Positions 16,770-26,641 are shown, counted from the first letter of the stretch. The stretch: DNA of 64,000 nucleotides from Flavivirga jejuensis (GCF_030540765.1 NZ_JAUOEL010000005.1:1-64000), one strand, 5' to 3'. The notes: generated by a model from the letters alone, not told the origin. Numbers and translations: made by a program.

Positions 16770-17828
16770 ATGTCTGGATTTCAAAAACTAACCATAAAAG
16801 ATATTAAGAGAGAAACTAGCAAAGCGATAAGTATTAGTTTCGATTTACCTCAAGAATTAAAGGATAATTTTATATTTAAAGCAGGTCAATATATTACTTT
16901 AAAAACCGAAATAAACGGTAAAGAAATAAGACGTGATTATTCGTTATGTTCGTCTCCAAAAAGTGGCGAATTAAAAGTAGCTATTAAAGAAGTTAAAGAT
17001 GGAACGTTTTCGGCTTATGCAAACAACACGTTAAAGCCTGGTGATGTTCTAGAGGTTGCCTCACCAAAAGGACGTTTTACGTTTACACCTAACGATTCTA
17101 AAACTAAAAACATTGCAGCCTTTGCCGCTGGGAGTGGTATTACACCAGTATTAAGTATTATAAAATGTGCTTTAGAAGAAGAAAAGCAAAGTAAAGTTAT
17201 TTTGGTTTACGGAAATAAAACTACAAATGACACTATGTTTTTAAACGAACTTTTAGAGCTACAACAGACTTATAAAGATCGTTTTTCTATTCAATTTCTT
17301 TTTAGCCAAAAAGATGAAGAGAATTCAATCTTTGGTCGTATTGAGAAAAGCACGGTTAATTATGTCATTAAAAATGAACACAAACATGTTGTGGTTGATG
17401 CTTTTTATCTTTGTGGTCCAGAGGCTATGATTCACACTGTAAAAGATGTTTTAACAGATCATAATATTGATGAGAATCGCATACATTTCGAACTTTTTAA
17501 AGCTGCTAAACCTGCCGAAACACAAGAAGAAGATATTGTAGCAAGCGGTAAAACGAAAATAACAATTGTTGTTGATGATGAGGAATCTACATTTGAAATG
17601 TCTCAAAAACAAACTATTCTTGAAGCTGCTTTAGATGAAGACATAGATGCGCCTTATTCTTGTCAAGGTGGTATTTGTAGTAGTTGTTTAGCTCGTATAA
17701 AAGAAGGCGAAGCAACCATGAGACAGAATAATATTTTAACCGAAAATGAAGTTGCCGAAGGTTTAATTTTAACGTGTCAGGCACAACCTACCACACCAAG
17801 TCTTATAATTGATTATGATGATGTTTAA
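16770..17828 (+). CDS. PaaE-like ferredoxin-NAD(P)H reductase with C-terminal 2Fe-2S domain
   Basis: The 352-residue soluble electron-transfer protein has an FAD domain with RRDYS (54-58), an NAD(P) domain with GSGITPV (121-127), and a plant-type ferredoxin domain from about 265. The ferredoxin domain binds 2Fe-2S through Cys298, Cys303, Cys306 and Cys336. This is the architecture of PaaE, the reductase of phenylacetyl-CoA epoxidase, and of related oxygenase reductases. No paaABCD or other oxygenase gene is in the window, so the electron acceptor is unknown and the paaE name is not used. It is transcribed alone, divergently from the PadR regulator. Confidence 0.9.
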   Translation: MSGFQKLTIKDIKRETSKAISISFDLPQELKDNFIFKAGQYITLKTEINGKEIRRDYSLCSSPKSGELKVAIKEVKDGTFSAYANNTLKPGDVLEVASPKGRFTFTPNDSKTKNIAAFAAGSGITPVLSIIKCALEEEKQSKVILVYGNKTTNDTMFLNELLELQQTYKDRFSIQFLFSQKDEENSIFGRIEKSTVNYVIKNEHKHVVVDAFYLCGPEAMIHTVKDVLTDHNIDENRIHFELFKAAKPAETQEEDIVASGKTKITIVVDDEESTFEMSQKQTILEAALDEDIDAPYSCQGGICSSCLARIKEGEATMRQNNILTENEVAEGLILTCQAQPTTPSLIIDYDDV

Positions 17829-17956
17829 TTCTCTTTGCCTTATGACACATCTCTCTGAAGAAGAGAAAGTAACATGAGACATCTAGATTAAAATGGAATC
17901 TATATTATTTTTGAGTGGATTCCTTCCTTGCATTCGCAGGAATGACAAAACTATAT

Positions 17957-18973
17957 TTAGACTATAGACTTAATTTTGTTAATAATAGTTTCTGGCAAAA
18001 TACTTCTGGAAGCTTCTTTATAATTTTCTGGATATTTGTTGCCATAAATAGAAGTAGGGATTTCTGGAAATTGGTTTCTATCTGACACTATAGTATAATC
18101 GTTCGGCTGGTTAAATGGTGCAAAACCAGCAAATGGATGGGTAACTCCCCAAATAGTTATAACTTTTACTCCTAACATGGCAGCTATATGTGCATTGCCA
18201 GAATCCATAGAAAGCATCACTTTTAAATTTGAGATCACGTCTAACTCTTCATTAAGAGATAATTTACCCGCAATACTTATTACATGATCTAAGCTTTTTT
18301 CAAAATTATTTAAAACAGCTATTTCTTTTGCCCCCCCTCCAAATAAAATGATCTTATAATCTTTTGAAAGCATTGTAATAACGGCTTTCATTAAATCTAG
18401 AGGGTATATTTTTCCTTCGTGGGCAGCAAAAGGAGCAATCCCTATCATTTTTTTTGAATCTAGACCTATAAGTGTTTTGGTCTTTTCATTTAAGATTGGT
18501 CTATTGGCAAATGCTGGATTCGATAAGTCTAGCTTAAAACCTAAAGCTTCGAATACATCAACATATCTTTGGTGCGTTGTTTTTAATTGCCTAAATCTTT
18601 TTCCAGAAACTAATTCCTTTTTTTCTGTTCTCCCTTTATCGATCTGACTGAATTTTTTTCCAAAGAAGAGAAACTTTAAAATATTACTCCGCAGAACATT
18701 GTGTAGATCTACTATAGCATCAATCTCTAGCTTTTTTAATGTTTTAGAAAGTTTAAAAAGCCCCAAAACACCTTTGTGTTTGCCTTTAACCTCAGCGGGG
18801 AAAACTGTAACATTTTTTAAGTCCCGAAAGAAAGGTGTAAAAAAAGCACGAGTAAGTACAGTGATATTAACATCAGGGTATTGCTTATTCAATGCCTGTA
18901 ATACAGGAATAGTCATTGCAACATCTCCCATTGCGGAAAGTCGAATGACTAGAATATGTTTTGGTTGTGACAT
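17957..18973 (-). CDS. Glycosyltransferase family 9 (heptosyltransferase-like)
   Basis: The 338-residue GT-B glycosyltransferase of the lipopolysaccharide heptosyltransferase family starts HILVIRLSAMGDVAMTIPVLQAL, with the GDV motif near the acceptor site. The C-terminal donor-site motif MSMDSGNAHIAAMLGVKVITIWG is clear. It likely adds a heptose or similar sugar to lipid A core in the cytoplasm. It lies 85 bases after the DUF4254 gene, a pairing I recall as frequent in Bacteroidota, suggesting a shared role in LPS core assembly. Confidence 0.88.
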   Translation of the reverse strand: MSQPKHILVIRLSAMGDVAMTIPVLQALNKQYPDVNITVLTRAFFTPFFRDLKNVTVFPAEVKGKHKGVLGLFKLSKTLKKLEIDAIVDLHNVLRSNILKFLFFGKKFSQIDKGRTEKKELVSGKRFRQLKTTHQRYVDVFEALGFKLDLSNPAFANRPILNEKTKTLIGLDSKKMIGIAPFAAHEGKIYPLDLMKAVITMLSKDYKIILFGGGAKEIAVLNNFEKSLDHVISIAGKLSLNEELDVISNLKVMLSMDSGNAHIAAMLGVKVITIWGVTHPFAGFAPFNQPNDYTIVSDRNQFPEIPTSIYGNKYPENYKEASRSILPETIINKIKSIV

Positions 18974-19058
18974 AAATTAAAGTCTTATGTCATATTGAGC
19001 GCAGTCGAAAGATCTTAATAGTATAGATATTTTCCATCTGTTTCAGAATAACACTAAT

Positions 19059-19664
19059 TTATTTTTGTCCTCTTAGCACTGGATTTAGCTCATCATCATT
19101 GTACATTTTCATTTGTTTATAAACTTTCATGTACTTATCACCTTTTTCAATATCGCTAAGAAGTGTGTCTATCGCTGTAGATAAATCTACACGTTGCTCT
19201 AATAAGACATCTAATTTTTTCTTGCAGGCATCTCTATGACTATCGGAAGCATCTGTTCTTGTCGCTTCTTCATTCATATGATAAACTTTCAACGCCAGAA
19301 TAGATAATCGATCTACCCCCCAAGCTGGGCTTTCAGTATTAATAGATGCATCAGCTTTAGATGAAACATCTTTATATTTCTCAAGAAAATAACTATCAAT
19401 ATATTCAACCATATCCGTTCTGTCTTGGTTTGAAGCATCAATTTGACGTTTCAATGTTAAAGCAGCAACTGGGTCTATTTGTGGATCTCTAATAATATCT
19501 TCGTAATGCCATTGTACCGTATCAATCCAACATTTTCTATATAATAAATGCTCTAATAAATCACTTTTATCATAGGCATTTTCAAAAGGCTGGTCTACTG
19601 TATTTATTACATGATATTTTTCAATAACATCTTGAAATATTTTGTTGGCTTTTTCTGTAAACAT
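19059..19664 (-). CDS. DUF4254 protein
   Basis: The 201-residue, mainly helical soluble protein has no signal peptide. It has the DUF4254 pattern WHYEDIIRDP (residues about 54-63) and a conserved NQDRTDMVEYID segment. The family is found next to GT9 LPS core genes in Bacteroidota, as here, but its activity is not known to me. An envelope-glycan role is inferred from position only. A 75-base divergent gap separates it from upp. Confidence 0.8.
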   Translation of the reverse strand: MFTEKANKIFQDVIEKYHVINTVDQPFENAYDKSDLLEHLLYRKCWIDTVQWHYEDIIRDPQIDPVAALTLKRQIDASNQDRTDMVEYIDSYFLEKYKDVSSKADASINTESPAWGVDRLSILALKVYHMNEEATRTDASDSHRDACKKKLDVLLEQRVDLSTAIDTLLSDIEKGDKYMKVYKQMKMYNDDELNPVLRGQK

Positions 19665-19739
19665 ACTGTCTTAATTTTAAAGCGTAAATATACTTCATAT
19701 TTAGTTAACTTTACTACTCAAAAATGACATAAAACTACT

Positions 19740-20399
19740 ATGCAAATTCACAATATATCTAAAGAAAATTCCATATTAAATACTTTTATTTCTGAAATTA
19801 GAAATATTAACATTCAAAAAGACAGCATGCGTTTTCGAAGGAATATTGAACGTATTGGAGAAGTTTTAGGTTATGAAATGAGTAAATCTTTAAATTATAA
19901 CGCTTCAACCGTTGAAACTCCTTTAGGAAAAAGCTCTATTAATTTATTAAATAATGACATTGTTTTATGCTCTATTTTAAGAGCTGGTGTGCCATTACAT
20001 AATGGGTTACTTAACTATTTTGACACTGCTGAAAATGCTTTTATTTCAGCATACAGACATCATAAACACAACCCAGAAAGTTTCGAAATTATTGTAGAAT
20101 ATTTAGCCTGCCCCAGCTTAGAAAACAAAACACTTATTCTTGCAGACCCCATGTTAGCCACTGGACAATCAATGGTAGCTACTTTTGAAGCTTTAAAACC
20201 ATTTGGAACACCAAAAGAAGTACACTTAATAAGTGTTATAGGAGCGCAAGAAGGTGTCGACTTTGTTGAAAGTAATTTTGATAATAAAACACACTTATGG
20301 ATTGCTGCCATTGATGACAAACTAAATGATAAAGGTTATATTATTCCAGGACTAGGGGACGCTGGCGACCTAGCTTTTGGTGAAAAACTACAACAGTAG
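19740..20399 (+). CDS. upp: Uracil phosphoribosyltransferase
   Basis: The 219-residue cytosolic salvage enzyme forms UMP from uracil and PRPP. The PRPP loop is LILADPMLATGQSM (residues about 131-144), and the uracil-binding region near the C-terminus reads KGYIIPGLGDAGDLAFG. Length is normal. Its end overlaps the convergent DUF6427 gene by 12 bp. Confidence 0.95.
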   Translation: MQIHNISKENSILNTFISEIRNINIQKDSMRFRRNIERIGEVLGYEMSKSLNYNASTVETPLGKSSINLLNNDIVLCSILRAGVPLHNGLLNYFDTAENAFISAYRHHKHNPESFEIIVEYLACPSLENKTLILADPMLATGQSMVATFEALKPFGTPKEVHLISVIGAQEGVDFVESNFDNKTHLWIAAIDDKLNDKGYIIPGLGDAGDLAFGEKLQQ

Positions 20400-21314
20400 G
20401 GTTATAAATGGAACAAGAATAAGTAGTGCTAGAAATACTTCTTTAAACCACTTTTCTTGAATAACCTCGATATAATTTGCTATGATTATTGCTAATGGCG
20501 CAAACATAAATAAAAATTCGCTTCCACTTTTTTCGGGCGCTTGAAGCACTATCAAAAAAGCAATAATTACTGCAGCAATAATGATTTTAAAAGATGCTCT
20601 AAAAGCTTTTTTCTTCTTTTTAATATTCTGTAAATAAAATATGGATGACCAAATCCCAAAAGACAATAGCAATGTAATAGCAACCAAATATTTTATAGAA
20701 TTATAGCTACTAAAATCATAGTTAATTGTTGAAGAAATGTTGAATATTTCGAAAAAACTATCGTAAACAATAATAGAGACACTTACAGAAATCACAAAAA
20801 CTGTAACGATTCCTAAAAAGGGTATAATCCAGTGTCTCAATTTATTCTCTGGATATAGAACTAAGGTAATGAGTATTAAGGCAAAAAACAGGATAGACCA
20901 AAAATAAAATAACGCTGCTATAGCTATCCAAAAGGCCGCATCAAATAATTTCTTTTCTACATTCTTTTGAGACCGCAAACTCATGATGCGCCTTAAACCT
21001 AATAAAACGAAAAAATTAGCACAAATTATGTTTGTATTACTAGTAGTATGAACGATTAATAACAAAAACAGACTAAATAATAAAATTTCATAGCTATTAT
21101 TCTCCATTGTTAAATTATTCTTACTAACAATAAAGTTTAAAAGAAAAACAGATATGTAACAAATAAAAAGTAGAACAATTTGCTTTAATACAAACACCAC
21201 AGTTATTGGTTCATCTATTAACTTTACTCTAGCCATAATAAAAGCTAAAAGTGTAATAATAAAAACAATGATGAAATTTATTGACTTAGATTTATTAAAA
21301 ATGCTTGTTATCAT
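20388..21314 (-). CDS. DUF6427-family membrane protein
   Basis: The 308-residue hydrophobic protein has about 8-9 membrane helices and short loops. It is recognised as the flavobacterial DUF6427 family by its position between upp and the small DUF6341-type gene and by the N-terminus MITSIFNKSKSINFIIVFI. No motif points to transport or catalysis, so the function is unknown. Confidence 0.7.
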   Translation of the reverse strand: MITSIFNKSKSINFIIVFIITLLAFIMARVKLIDEPITVVFVLKQIVLLFICYISVFLLNFIVSKNNLTMENNSYEILLFSLFLLLIVHTTSNTNIICANFFVLLGLRRIMSLRSQKNVEKKLFDAAFWIAIAALFYFWSILFFALILITLVLYPENKLRHWIIPFLGIVTVFVISVSVSIIVYDSFFEIFNISSTINYDFSSYNSIKYLVAITLLLSFGIWSSIFYLQNIKKKKKAFRASFKIIIAAVIIAFLIVLQAPEKSGSEFLFMFAPLAIIIANYIEVIQEKWFKEVFLALLILVPFITLLL

Positions 21315-21383
21315 TAACTCTTTTTGTATTTTTGCTACGTAAATATACTAACTATAAAGGTTAGAAAGCAATAAATAAACAAC

Positions 21384-21611
21384 ATGAAAGATTTCTTTTA
21401 CGCTATACAGGATTTATTTGTTAATGTACTTTTTGCTCCTTATGATGCTTTACGAGCACTTGAGCTAGAAAGCTGGTTTGCTGCAAATACAATTTCCTGG
21501 ATCTTCCTTGCCATAGGTTTTGTTGCTATGGTTTATTGGATGAAACAACTTAAAATATTTAACGATAACAATGAAGAAGACAAAAGTGTTTCTTCTCATT
21601 CGTTTTTATAA
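21384..21611 (+). CDS. DUF6341-family small membrane protein
   Basis: The 75-residue protein has one clear membrane helix (about 35-53, ISWIFLAIGFVAMVYWMKQL) preceded by an aromatic amphipathic segment (FYAIQDLFVNVLFAPYDALRALELESWFA) and an acidic tail. It is expressed divergently from DUF6427. The two together, next to purD, appear conserved in Flavobacteriaceae. Function is unknown. Confidence 0.75.
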   Translation: MKDFFYAIQDLFVNVLFAPYDALRALELESWFAANTISWIFLAIGFVAMVYWMKQLKIFNDNNEEDKSVSSHSFL

Positions 21612-21637
21612 AACTAAATTTATAATAGATTTAGTTT
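21611..21637. terminator. Possible bidirectional terminator
   Basis: A 9-bp AT-rich inverted repeat, AAACTAAAT (21611-21619) with ATTTAGTTT (21629-21637), sits between the convergent DUF6341 and purD ends and overlaps the purD stop. With no GC in the stem it would be weak. Confidence 0.3.
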
Positions 21638-22905
21638 AAATCGAAACCTATATCCTTACGATAATTCATCTTATCAAAATGTAGTTTTTCTATATTTTGG
21701 TAAGATTTTTTTATGGCCTCTTGGTATGTATTACCATAGGATGTAATGGCCATAACACGACCACCAGAGGTCATTACTTTGCCATCTTTTAATAGTGCTC
21801 CTGCATGAAAAGGTATAGAGTCTTGGATGCTTTCTATTCCAGTTATTTCTTTTCCTTTTTCGTAAGCTTCGGGGTAACCTCCAGATACTAACATAATAGT
21901 AGTTGCTGCTCGTTCGTCTATCTCTATGTCAATTTTATCTAATGAGCCTTTAGACATGGCTTCAAGTATCTCAACAAAATCATTTTTTAGTCTAGGGAGT
22001 ACGACTTCTGTCTCAGGATCCCCCATACGAACATTGTATTCTATCACTTTTGGATCGTCTCCAACTTTAATAAGCCCAATAAATACAAATCCCACATAAG
22101 GCAAATTATCCTTTTTAAAACCATTGATGGTGGGCTTTACAATACGCTCTTCAATTTTATTAAGGAATTCGTCTGTTGCAAAAGGCACAGGTGAAATTGC
22201 TCCCATACCGCCCGTATTTAATCCCGTATCTCCTTCACCTATTCGTTTATAATCTTTTGCTGTTGGTAAAATTTTATAGTTTGTTCCATCTGTTAATACA
22301 AAACAACTTAGTTCTATACCATCTAAAAACTCTTCAATAACCACTTTAGTACTCGCTTCACCAAATTTAGCATCAACTAACATGCTTTTTAATTCTGCTT
22401 TAGCATCCTCTAAGTCATTCAAAATAACAACACCTTTTCCTGCTGCTAGCCCATCAGCTTTTAAAACATAAGGTGCTTTTAAAGTTTCTAAAAACGCATA
22501 GCCTTTTTCTACAGTTTCCTTTGTAAAACTCTCGTATGCCGCTGTTGGGATATTATGACGGTATAAAAACTCTTTAGCAAATTCTTTACTTCCTTCTAAT
22601 TCGGCTGCCACTTTTTGAGGACCAATAACAGATATGTGTTTAATAGTCTCATCATTTAAAAAATAGTCGTGAATCCCATTAACTAATGGGTCTTCTGGAC
22701 CAACAACAACCATATCAATACCTTCGTTTAAAACAAGTTCCTTGATCGCATCAAAATCATTCACTCCAATGTTTACATTAGTTGCAATTTGAGCTGTTCC
22801 AGAATTTCCTGGAGCAACAAATAATTGGTTACATTTTGTGCTTTTCGCTATTTTCCAAGCAAATGTGTGTTCTCTTCCTCCAGAACCAAGAATTAAGATA
22901 TTCAT
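21631..22905 (-). CDS. purD: Phosphoribosylamine-glycine ligase
   Basis: An ATP-grasp enzyme of about 424 residues, it catalyses the second step of purine synthesis: phosphoribosylamine + glycine + ATP to GAR. The N-terminus MNILILGSGGREHTFAWKIA is the family signature, so the ATG at 22905 is preferred over an upstream in-frame ATG at 22935 that would add ten atypical residues. Other conserved parts are LKADGLAAGKGV (ATP-grasp), TGGMGAISPVPF, and ETEVVLPRL near the metal site. A TATTTTTG -7-like box lies on the minus strand at 23000-22993. Confidence 0.96.
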   Translation of the reverse strand: MNILILGSGGREHTFAWKIAKSTKCNQLFVAPGNSGTAQIATNVNIGVNDFDAIKELVLNEGIDMVVVGPEDPLVNGIHDYFLNDETIKHISVIGPQKVAAELEGSKEFAKEFLYRHNIPTAAYESFTKETVEKGYAFLETLKAPYVLKADGLAAGKGVVILNDLEDAKAELKSMLVDAKFGEASTKVVIEEFLDGIELSCFVLTDGTNYKILPTAKDYKRIGEGDTGLNTGGMGAISPVPFATDEFLNKIEERIVKPTINGFKKDNLPYVGFVFIGLIKVGDDPKVIEYNVRMGDPETEVVLPRLKNDFVEILEAMSKGSLDKIDIEIDERAATTIMLVSGGYPEAYEKGKEITGIESIQDSIPFHAGALLKDGKVMTSGGRVMAITSYGNTYQEAIKKSYQNIEKLHFDKMNYRKDIGFDLN

Positions 22906-23067
22906 TGTATTGTATTTATTAGATTCCCTTTTCATGGGAATAACAATTTTTGTTTTTTTAATGCTTTTACATTAAAAGTGTTTTCTCGAATGCAAAAATA
23001 AAACTAATGCTATGAATACACGAATATTTTTTATTTACTTTACAAAACTATTTTATCTTCATTTATC

Positions 23068-24387
23068 TTGAATTTATTTAACCTTTCTTTAAAACTTAAA
23101 GGCTTTCCTATACGAAAGGCTAAACTTGCTTTAAAAGACATTCAAAAGAAAAATGATACAGCATTTAATACCTATATTGAAACTAAAAAACAGGAAATTG
23201 TTGCTTACCATTTAAAACATAATTCATTTTATAAATCGTTTGCAAAAAACACCAATCCATTAGACTGGAATACTGTTCCTGTTATGTCGAAAAAAGATTT
23301 GCAACAACCATTAGAAACACTTTTGTCTGATGGGTTTTCAAAAAAAAACGTCTATATTGATAAAACTTCTGGTGCATCTGGGCATCCCTTTATTTTTTCT
23401 AAGGATAAATTTACTCATGCATTAACCTGGAGTATTATAATGGATCGATTTTCTTGGTTTAGTCTTAATTTTAATACCACAAAACAAGCCCGGTTTTATG
23501 GGATTCCTCTGGATAAAAAAGGATATTATACTGAAAAACTAAAAGACTTTATTAGCAATAGATATCGATTTAATGTCTTTGACTTAAGTGATGATGCTCT
23601 TGAAAATTGGCTAACCGATTTTAAAAAGAAGCCTTTCTACTATATAAATGGCTATACAAGTCCTATCGTTCAATTCGCAAAATACCTTCGATATAAAAAT
23701 ATCATACTTAAAACTGTTTGTCCTACTCTAAAAGCTTGTGTTGTAACATCTGAAATGCTTTTTGAAGATGACAAAAAACTTATGGAAAAACAATTTGGGG
23801 TTCCTATTATTAATGAATATGGTGCTTCAGAGCTAGATTTAATTGCTTTTGAAAACACTAAAAATGAATGGATTACTAATAGCGAAACGCTTTTTGTAGA
23901 AGTTTTAGACGATAACAATCATGTTTTGCCTCATGGGAAAGAAGGTCGTTTAGTAATTACTTCTTTATATAATAAAGCGCAACCTTTTATACGATACGAC
24001 ATTGGTGATACAGGTGTCCTTTCTAAAAGGAGCACCCTCAAAAAGCCTATCTTAGAAAAATTGACAGGCAGAACAAATGACATCGCTATTTTACCTAGTG
24101 GAAAAAAAGCGGCTGGATTAACATTTTATTACATAACTAAAAGTGTTATAGAAGATGGAGGTAACGTTAAAGCGTTTGTTATTGAACAGTTAAAACTTGA
24201 TACTTTTAAAATTTATTATGTTAGCAACAGCGATATTCCTGTAAACAAAATGAACATGATAAAGAATGAAATGGAAAATTATCTTGAAGATGGGCTTACT
24301 ATTCTATTTGAAAGACAAACGGAACTAAAACGCTCGAAAAGTGGCAAACTGAAACAGTTTTCATCATTAATACACATAAACGAATGA
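23068..24387 (+). CDS. CapK-like AMP-binding protein of polysaccharide biosynthesis
   Basis: The 439-residue member of the adenylate-forming superfamily is related to phenylacetate-CoA ligase and CapK/coenzyme F390 synthetase-like proteins found in capsule loci. The phosphate-binding loop is DKTSGASGHPFIFSK (about 100-114), EYGASELDLIAFE is the AMP-binding A5-type motif, and RYDIGDTG is a conserved core motif. Such proteins probably activate an acid for modification of the glycan. It opens with a TTG at 23068. No better ATG is available upstream in frame. It overlaps wecB by 4 bp (ATGA), so the three plus-strand genes are coupled. Confidence 0.85.
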   Translation: MNLFNLSLKLKGFPIRKAKLALKDIQKKNDTAFNTYIETKKQEIVAYHLKHNSFYKSFAKNTNPLDWNTVPVMSKKDLQQPLETLLSDGFSKKNVYIDKTSGASGHPFIFSKDKFTHALTWSIIMDRFSWFSLNFNTTKQARFYGIPLDKKGYYTEKLKDFISNRYRFNVFDLSDDALENWLTDFKKKPFYYINGYTSPIVQFAKYLRYKNIILKTVCPTLKACVVTSEMLFEDDKKLMEKQFGVPIINEYGASELDLIAFENTKNEWITNSETLFVEVLDDNNHVLPHGKEGRLVITSLYNKAQPFIRYDIGDTGVLSKRSTLKKPILEKLTGRTNDIAILPSGKKAAGLTFYYITKSVIEDGGNVKAFVIEQLKLDTFKIYYVSNSDIPVNKMNMIKNEMENYLEDGLTILFERQTELKRSKSGKLKQFSSLIHINE

Positions 24388-25478
24388 ATATAACCATAGT
24401 TGCTGGTGCCAGACCTAACTTTATGAAAATTGCTCCTATCATTGAAGCGATTCAGAATAAAAAAAAGGATGGAGTTAATATTAATTACAGACTTGTACAT
24501 ACTGGACAACATTACGATAAAAACTTAAGTGATACTTTTTTTGATGAATTAAATATCCCTTTTCCAGATAACAATCTTGAAGTTAAAAGTGGTACTCAAG
24601 CAGAACAAACTGCTGCAATTATGATTGGTTTTGAGAAGGAATTAGAACAAAATCCGTGCGATTTAGTTATGGTTGTTGGGGATGTTACCTCAACCATGGC
24701 ATGTACTATTGTTGCTAAGAAGGCACATATAAAAGTGGCTCACGTTGAAGCAGGAATCCGTTCTGGTGATATGAAAATGCCTGAGGAGATTAACAGAATT
24801 GTAACAGATAGTTTAACAGATTATTTTTTCACAACATCTATGTATGCGAATGAAAATTTGACGTCACTAGGCATTCCAAAATCGAATATCTTCTTTGTTG
24901 GAAACGTTATGATTGATACACTCCGAAGAAATGAAACTCGCTTAAAAAAACCTGCTCTTTGGAAAGACTTGAATTTATCTAATGAAAAGTATTTGGTTAT
25001 GACGCTTCATAGACCCAGTAATGTTGATGAAGAATATCTTCTAAAAAAGTTAGTTTCTCAAATTGTAGCATTAGCTGAAAATTATCCAATAATTTTCCCT
25101 GTTCACCCAAGAACTAAAAAGCTCTTAAGCGGTTTAAGTTTAAACTTTAAAAATCTCCATTATGTAAATCCGTTAGGGTATTTAGAATTTAATTATTTAG
25201 TAAAACATGCTTTAGGTGTATTAACAGACTCTGGTGGTATAACCGAAGAAACCTCTGTTATGAATGTGCCTTGTATTACACTTAGGGATTCGACAGAACG
25301 ACCAGAAACTTGTGACATTGGAACCAATGTTTTAGTTGGAAATGATTCTAAAAAAATTGAAGATGCTTTTAAGCTACTACTTTCTAGTTCTTGGAAGCAA
25401 GGAAGTATTCCTGAGTTATGGGATGGACATGCTGCAAAAAGAATTATTAATCATTTAACAGCTATTTATAAGTTATAA
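24384..25478 (+). CDS. wecB: UDP-N-acetylglucosamine 2-epimerase (non-hydrolysing)
   Basis: The 364-residue GT-B-fold enzyme interconverts UDP-GlcNAc and UDP-ManNAc in the cytoplasm. It shows GARPNFMKIAPI at the start, HTGQHYD, the catalytic-region motif HVEAGIRS, HPRT near 247, DSGGITEE, and RPET. Length is normal. Without a UDP-ManNAc dehydrogenase in the window, ManNAc itself may be a glycan component or a precursor used elsewhere. It overlaps the next gene's start by one base. Confidence 0.93.
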   Translation: MNITIVAGARPNFMKIAPIIEAIQNKKKDGVNINYRLVHTGQHYDKNLSDTFFDELNIPFPDNNLEVKSGTQAEQTAAIMIGFEKELEQNPCDLVMVVGDVTSTMACTIVAKKAHIKVAHVEAGIRSGDMKMPEEINRIVTDSLTDYFFTTSMYANENLTSLGIPKSNIFFVGNVMIDTLRRNETRLKKPALWKDLNLSNEKYLVMTLHRPSNVDEEYLLKKLVSQIVALAENYPIIFPVHPRTKKLLSGLSLNFKNLHYVNPLGYLEFNYLVKHALGVLTDSGGITEETSVMNVPCITLRDSTERPETCDIGTNVLVGNDSKKIEDAFKLLLSSSWKQGSIPELWDGHAAKRIINHLTAIYKL

Positions 25479-26641
25479 TGACCGATATCCTCATCATAAC
25501 AAATTATTTCCCTCCAGAAACTGGTGCCGCTTCAAACCGGATTTTTCATTTAGCTAATGGACTACAAAAACATGATTTTAAAGTATCTGTTTTAACGCCT
25601 TTACCTAATTATCCAACAGGTAAAATTTTTGATGCTTATAAAGGAAAGTTCAAATACACTTCTACAAAGAACAACATTACTATTCATCGTTTATGGATTT
25701 ATGCTAGTAACTCTAAAAACAAGATATTACGTTTAATAGCTATGCTTTCTTATAGTTTTAGTTTATGTTGGTATTTTATATGGAATAAACTTCCGAAAAC
25801 TGTTATCATACAATCTCCTCCATTACTGGTTGCATTTACTTCCGTTTTGTTTCTGCGTTCTAAAAAACGAAAGCTTATTTTAAATGTAAGTGATTTGTGG
25901 CCTATTGCTGGCTTAGAATTGGGAGCTTTAAAAAAAAATTTCAGCTATAAATTACTCGAAAAAATTGAATCCTTTAACTATAATCATTCTGACTTAATTT
26001 TAGGACAGAGTAATGAAATTATAAGTCACGTGACATCTCTGTTTCCTAAAAAAGATACTTTTTTATATCGTAATTTCCCAGATTTTGTCGCACCCAAAGT
26101 TTCTGAAAGTACACTTTCAAAAGGAAAATTAAAAATTGTTTATGCGGGCTTATTAGGAATGGCACAAGGTATTTATAAATTGTGTCAAGAATTAGATTAT
26201 ACCCATGTTCAACTTCATATTTATGGAGGTGGTGCAGAACGAGATAAAATTCAAGCTCTTATTCCTAATAATTCAGAATTAGATATTGTATATCATGGCG
26301 AAATTTCAAGAGACAAGTTGCATGAAGCTCTTATAAGCTACGATATAACCATTATCCCGTTGTTAAATAGAATTTATGGATCTGTACCCTCAAAAATATT
26401 TGAATACGCCAGATTAGGCCTACCTATGATTTATTTTGGTGGGGGTGAAGGAGAATCCATAATAAAAGACAATCAATTAGGTTGGGTAGCAGAATCGGGT
26501 AATTATTCGGAATTAAACAACGTGATCTCAAAAATTAATACATCTGAATTAAATCTAAAACTCAAAGAAACGATAAAAGAGTCTGCTATTAAAAATTTTG
26601 ATTTTAGCACTCAATTGGACATGCTAATTAATAAAATTTAA
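25478..26641 (+). CDS. Glycosyltransferase family 4 (WbuB-like)
   Basis: The 387-residue GT-B retaining glycosyltransferase has an N-terminal acceptor domain ITNYFPPETGAASNRIFHLANGL and a C-terminal donor domain with VYAGLLGMAQG, HIYGGGAERD and SVPSKIFEYARLGLPMIYFGGGE (nucleotide-sugar binding). It resembles WbuB, which acts on N-acetyl sugars. It ends convergently with a 4-bp overlap with the WcaJ-like gene on the other strand, the point where the two arms of the polysaccharide region meet. Confidence 0.88.
   Translation: MTDILIITNYFPPETGAASNRIFHLANGLQKHDFKVSVLTPLPNYPTGKIFDAYKGKFKYTSTKNNITIHRLWIYASNSKNKILRLIAMLSYSFSLCWYFIWNKLPKTVIIQSPPLLVAFTSVLFLRSKKRKLILNVSDLWPIAGLELGALKKNFSYKLLEKIESFNYNHSDLILGQSNEIISHVTSLFPKKDTFLYRNFPDFVAPKVSESTLSKGKLKIVYAGLLGMAQGIYKLCQELDYTHVQLHIYGGGAERDKIQALIPNNSELDIVYHGEISRDKLHEALISYDITIIPLLNRIYGSVPSKIFEYARLGLPMIYFGGGEGESIIKDNQLGWVAESGNYSELNNVISKINTSELNLKLKETIKESAIKNFDFSTQLDMLINKI

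Noticed and set aside
16770-17828. Phenylacetate degradation locus
   Set aside because: Only a PaaE-like reductase is present and no paa genes surround it.
23011-23071. Short leader frame before the CapK-like gene
   Set aside because: A 19-residue frame MNTRIFFIYFTK... ends over the TTG start. It could be a leader peptide, but there is no other support.
24279-24512. Antisense frame across the CapK-wecB junction, and similar frames inside other genes
   Set aside because: These are shadows of well-supported genes on the other strand, with no conserved motifs.
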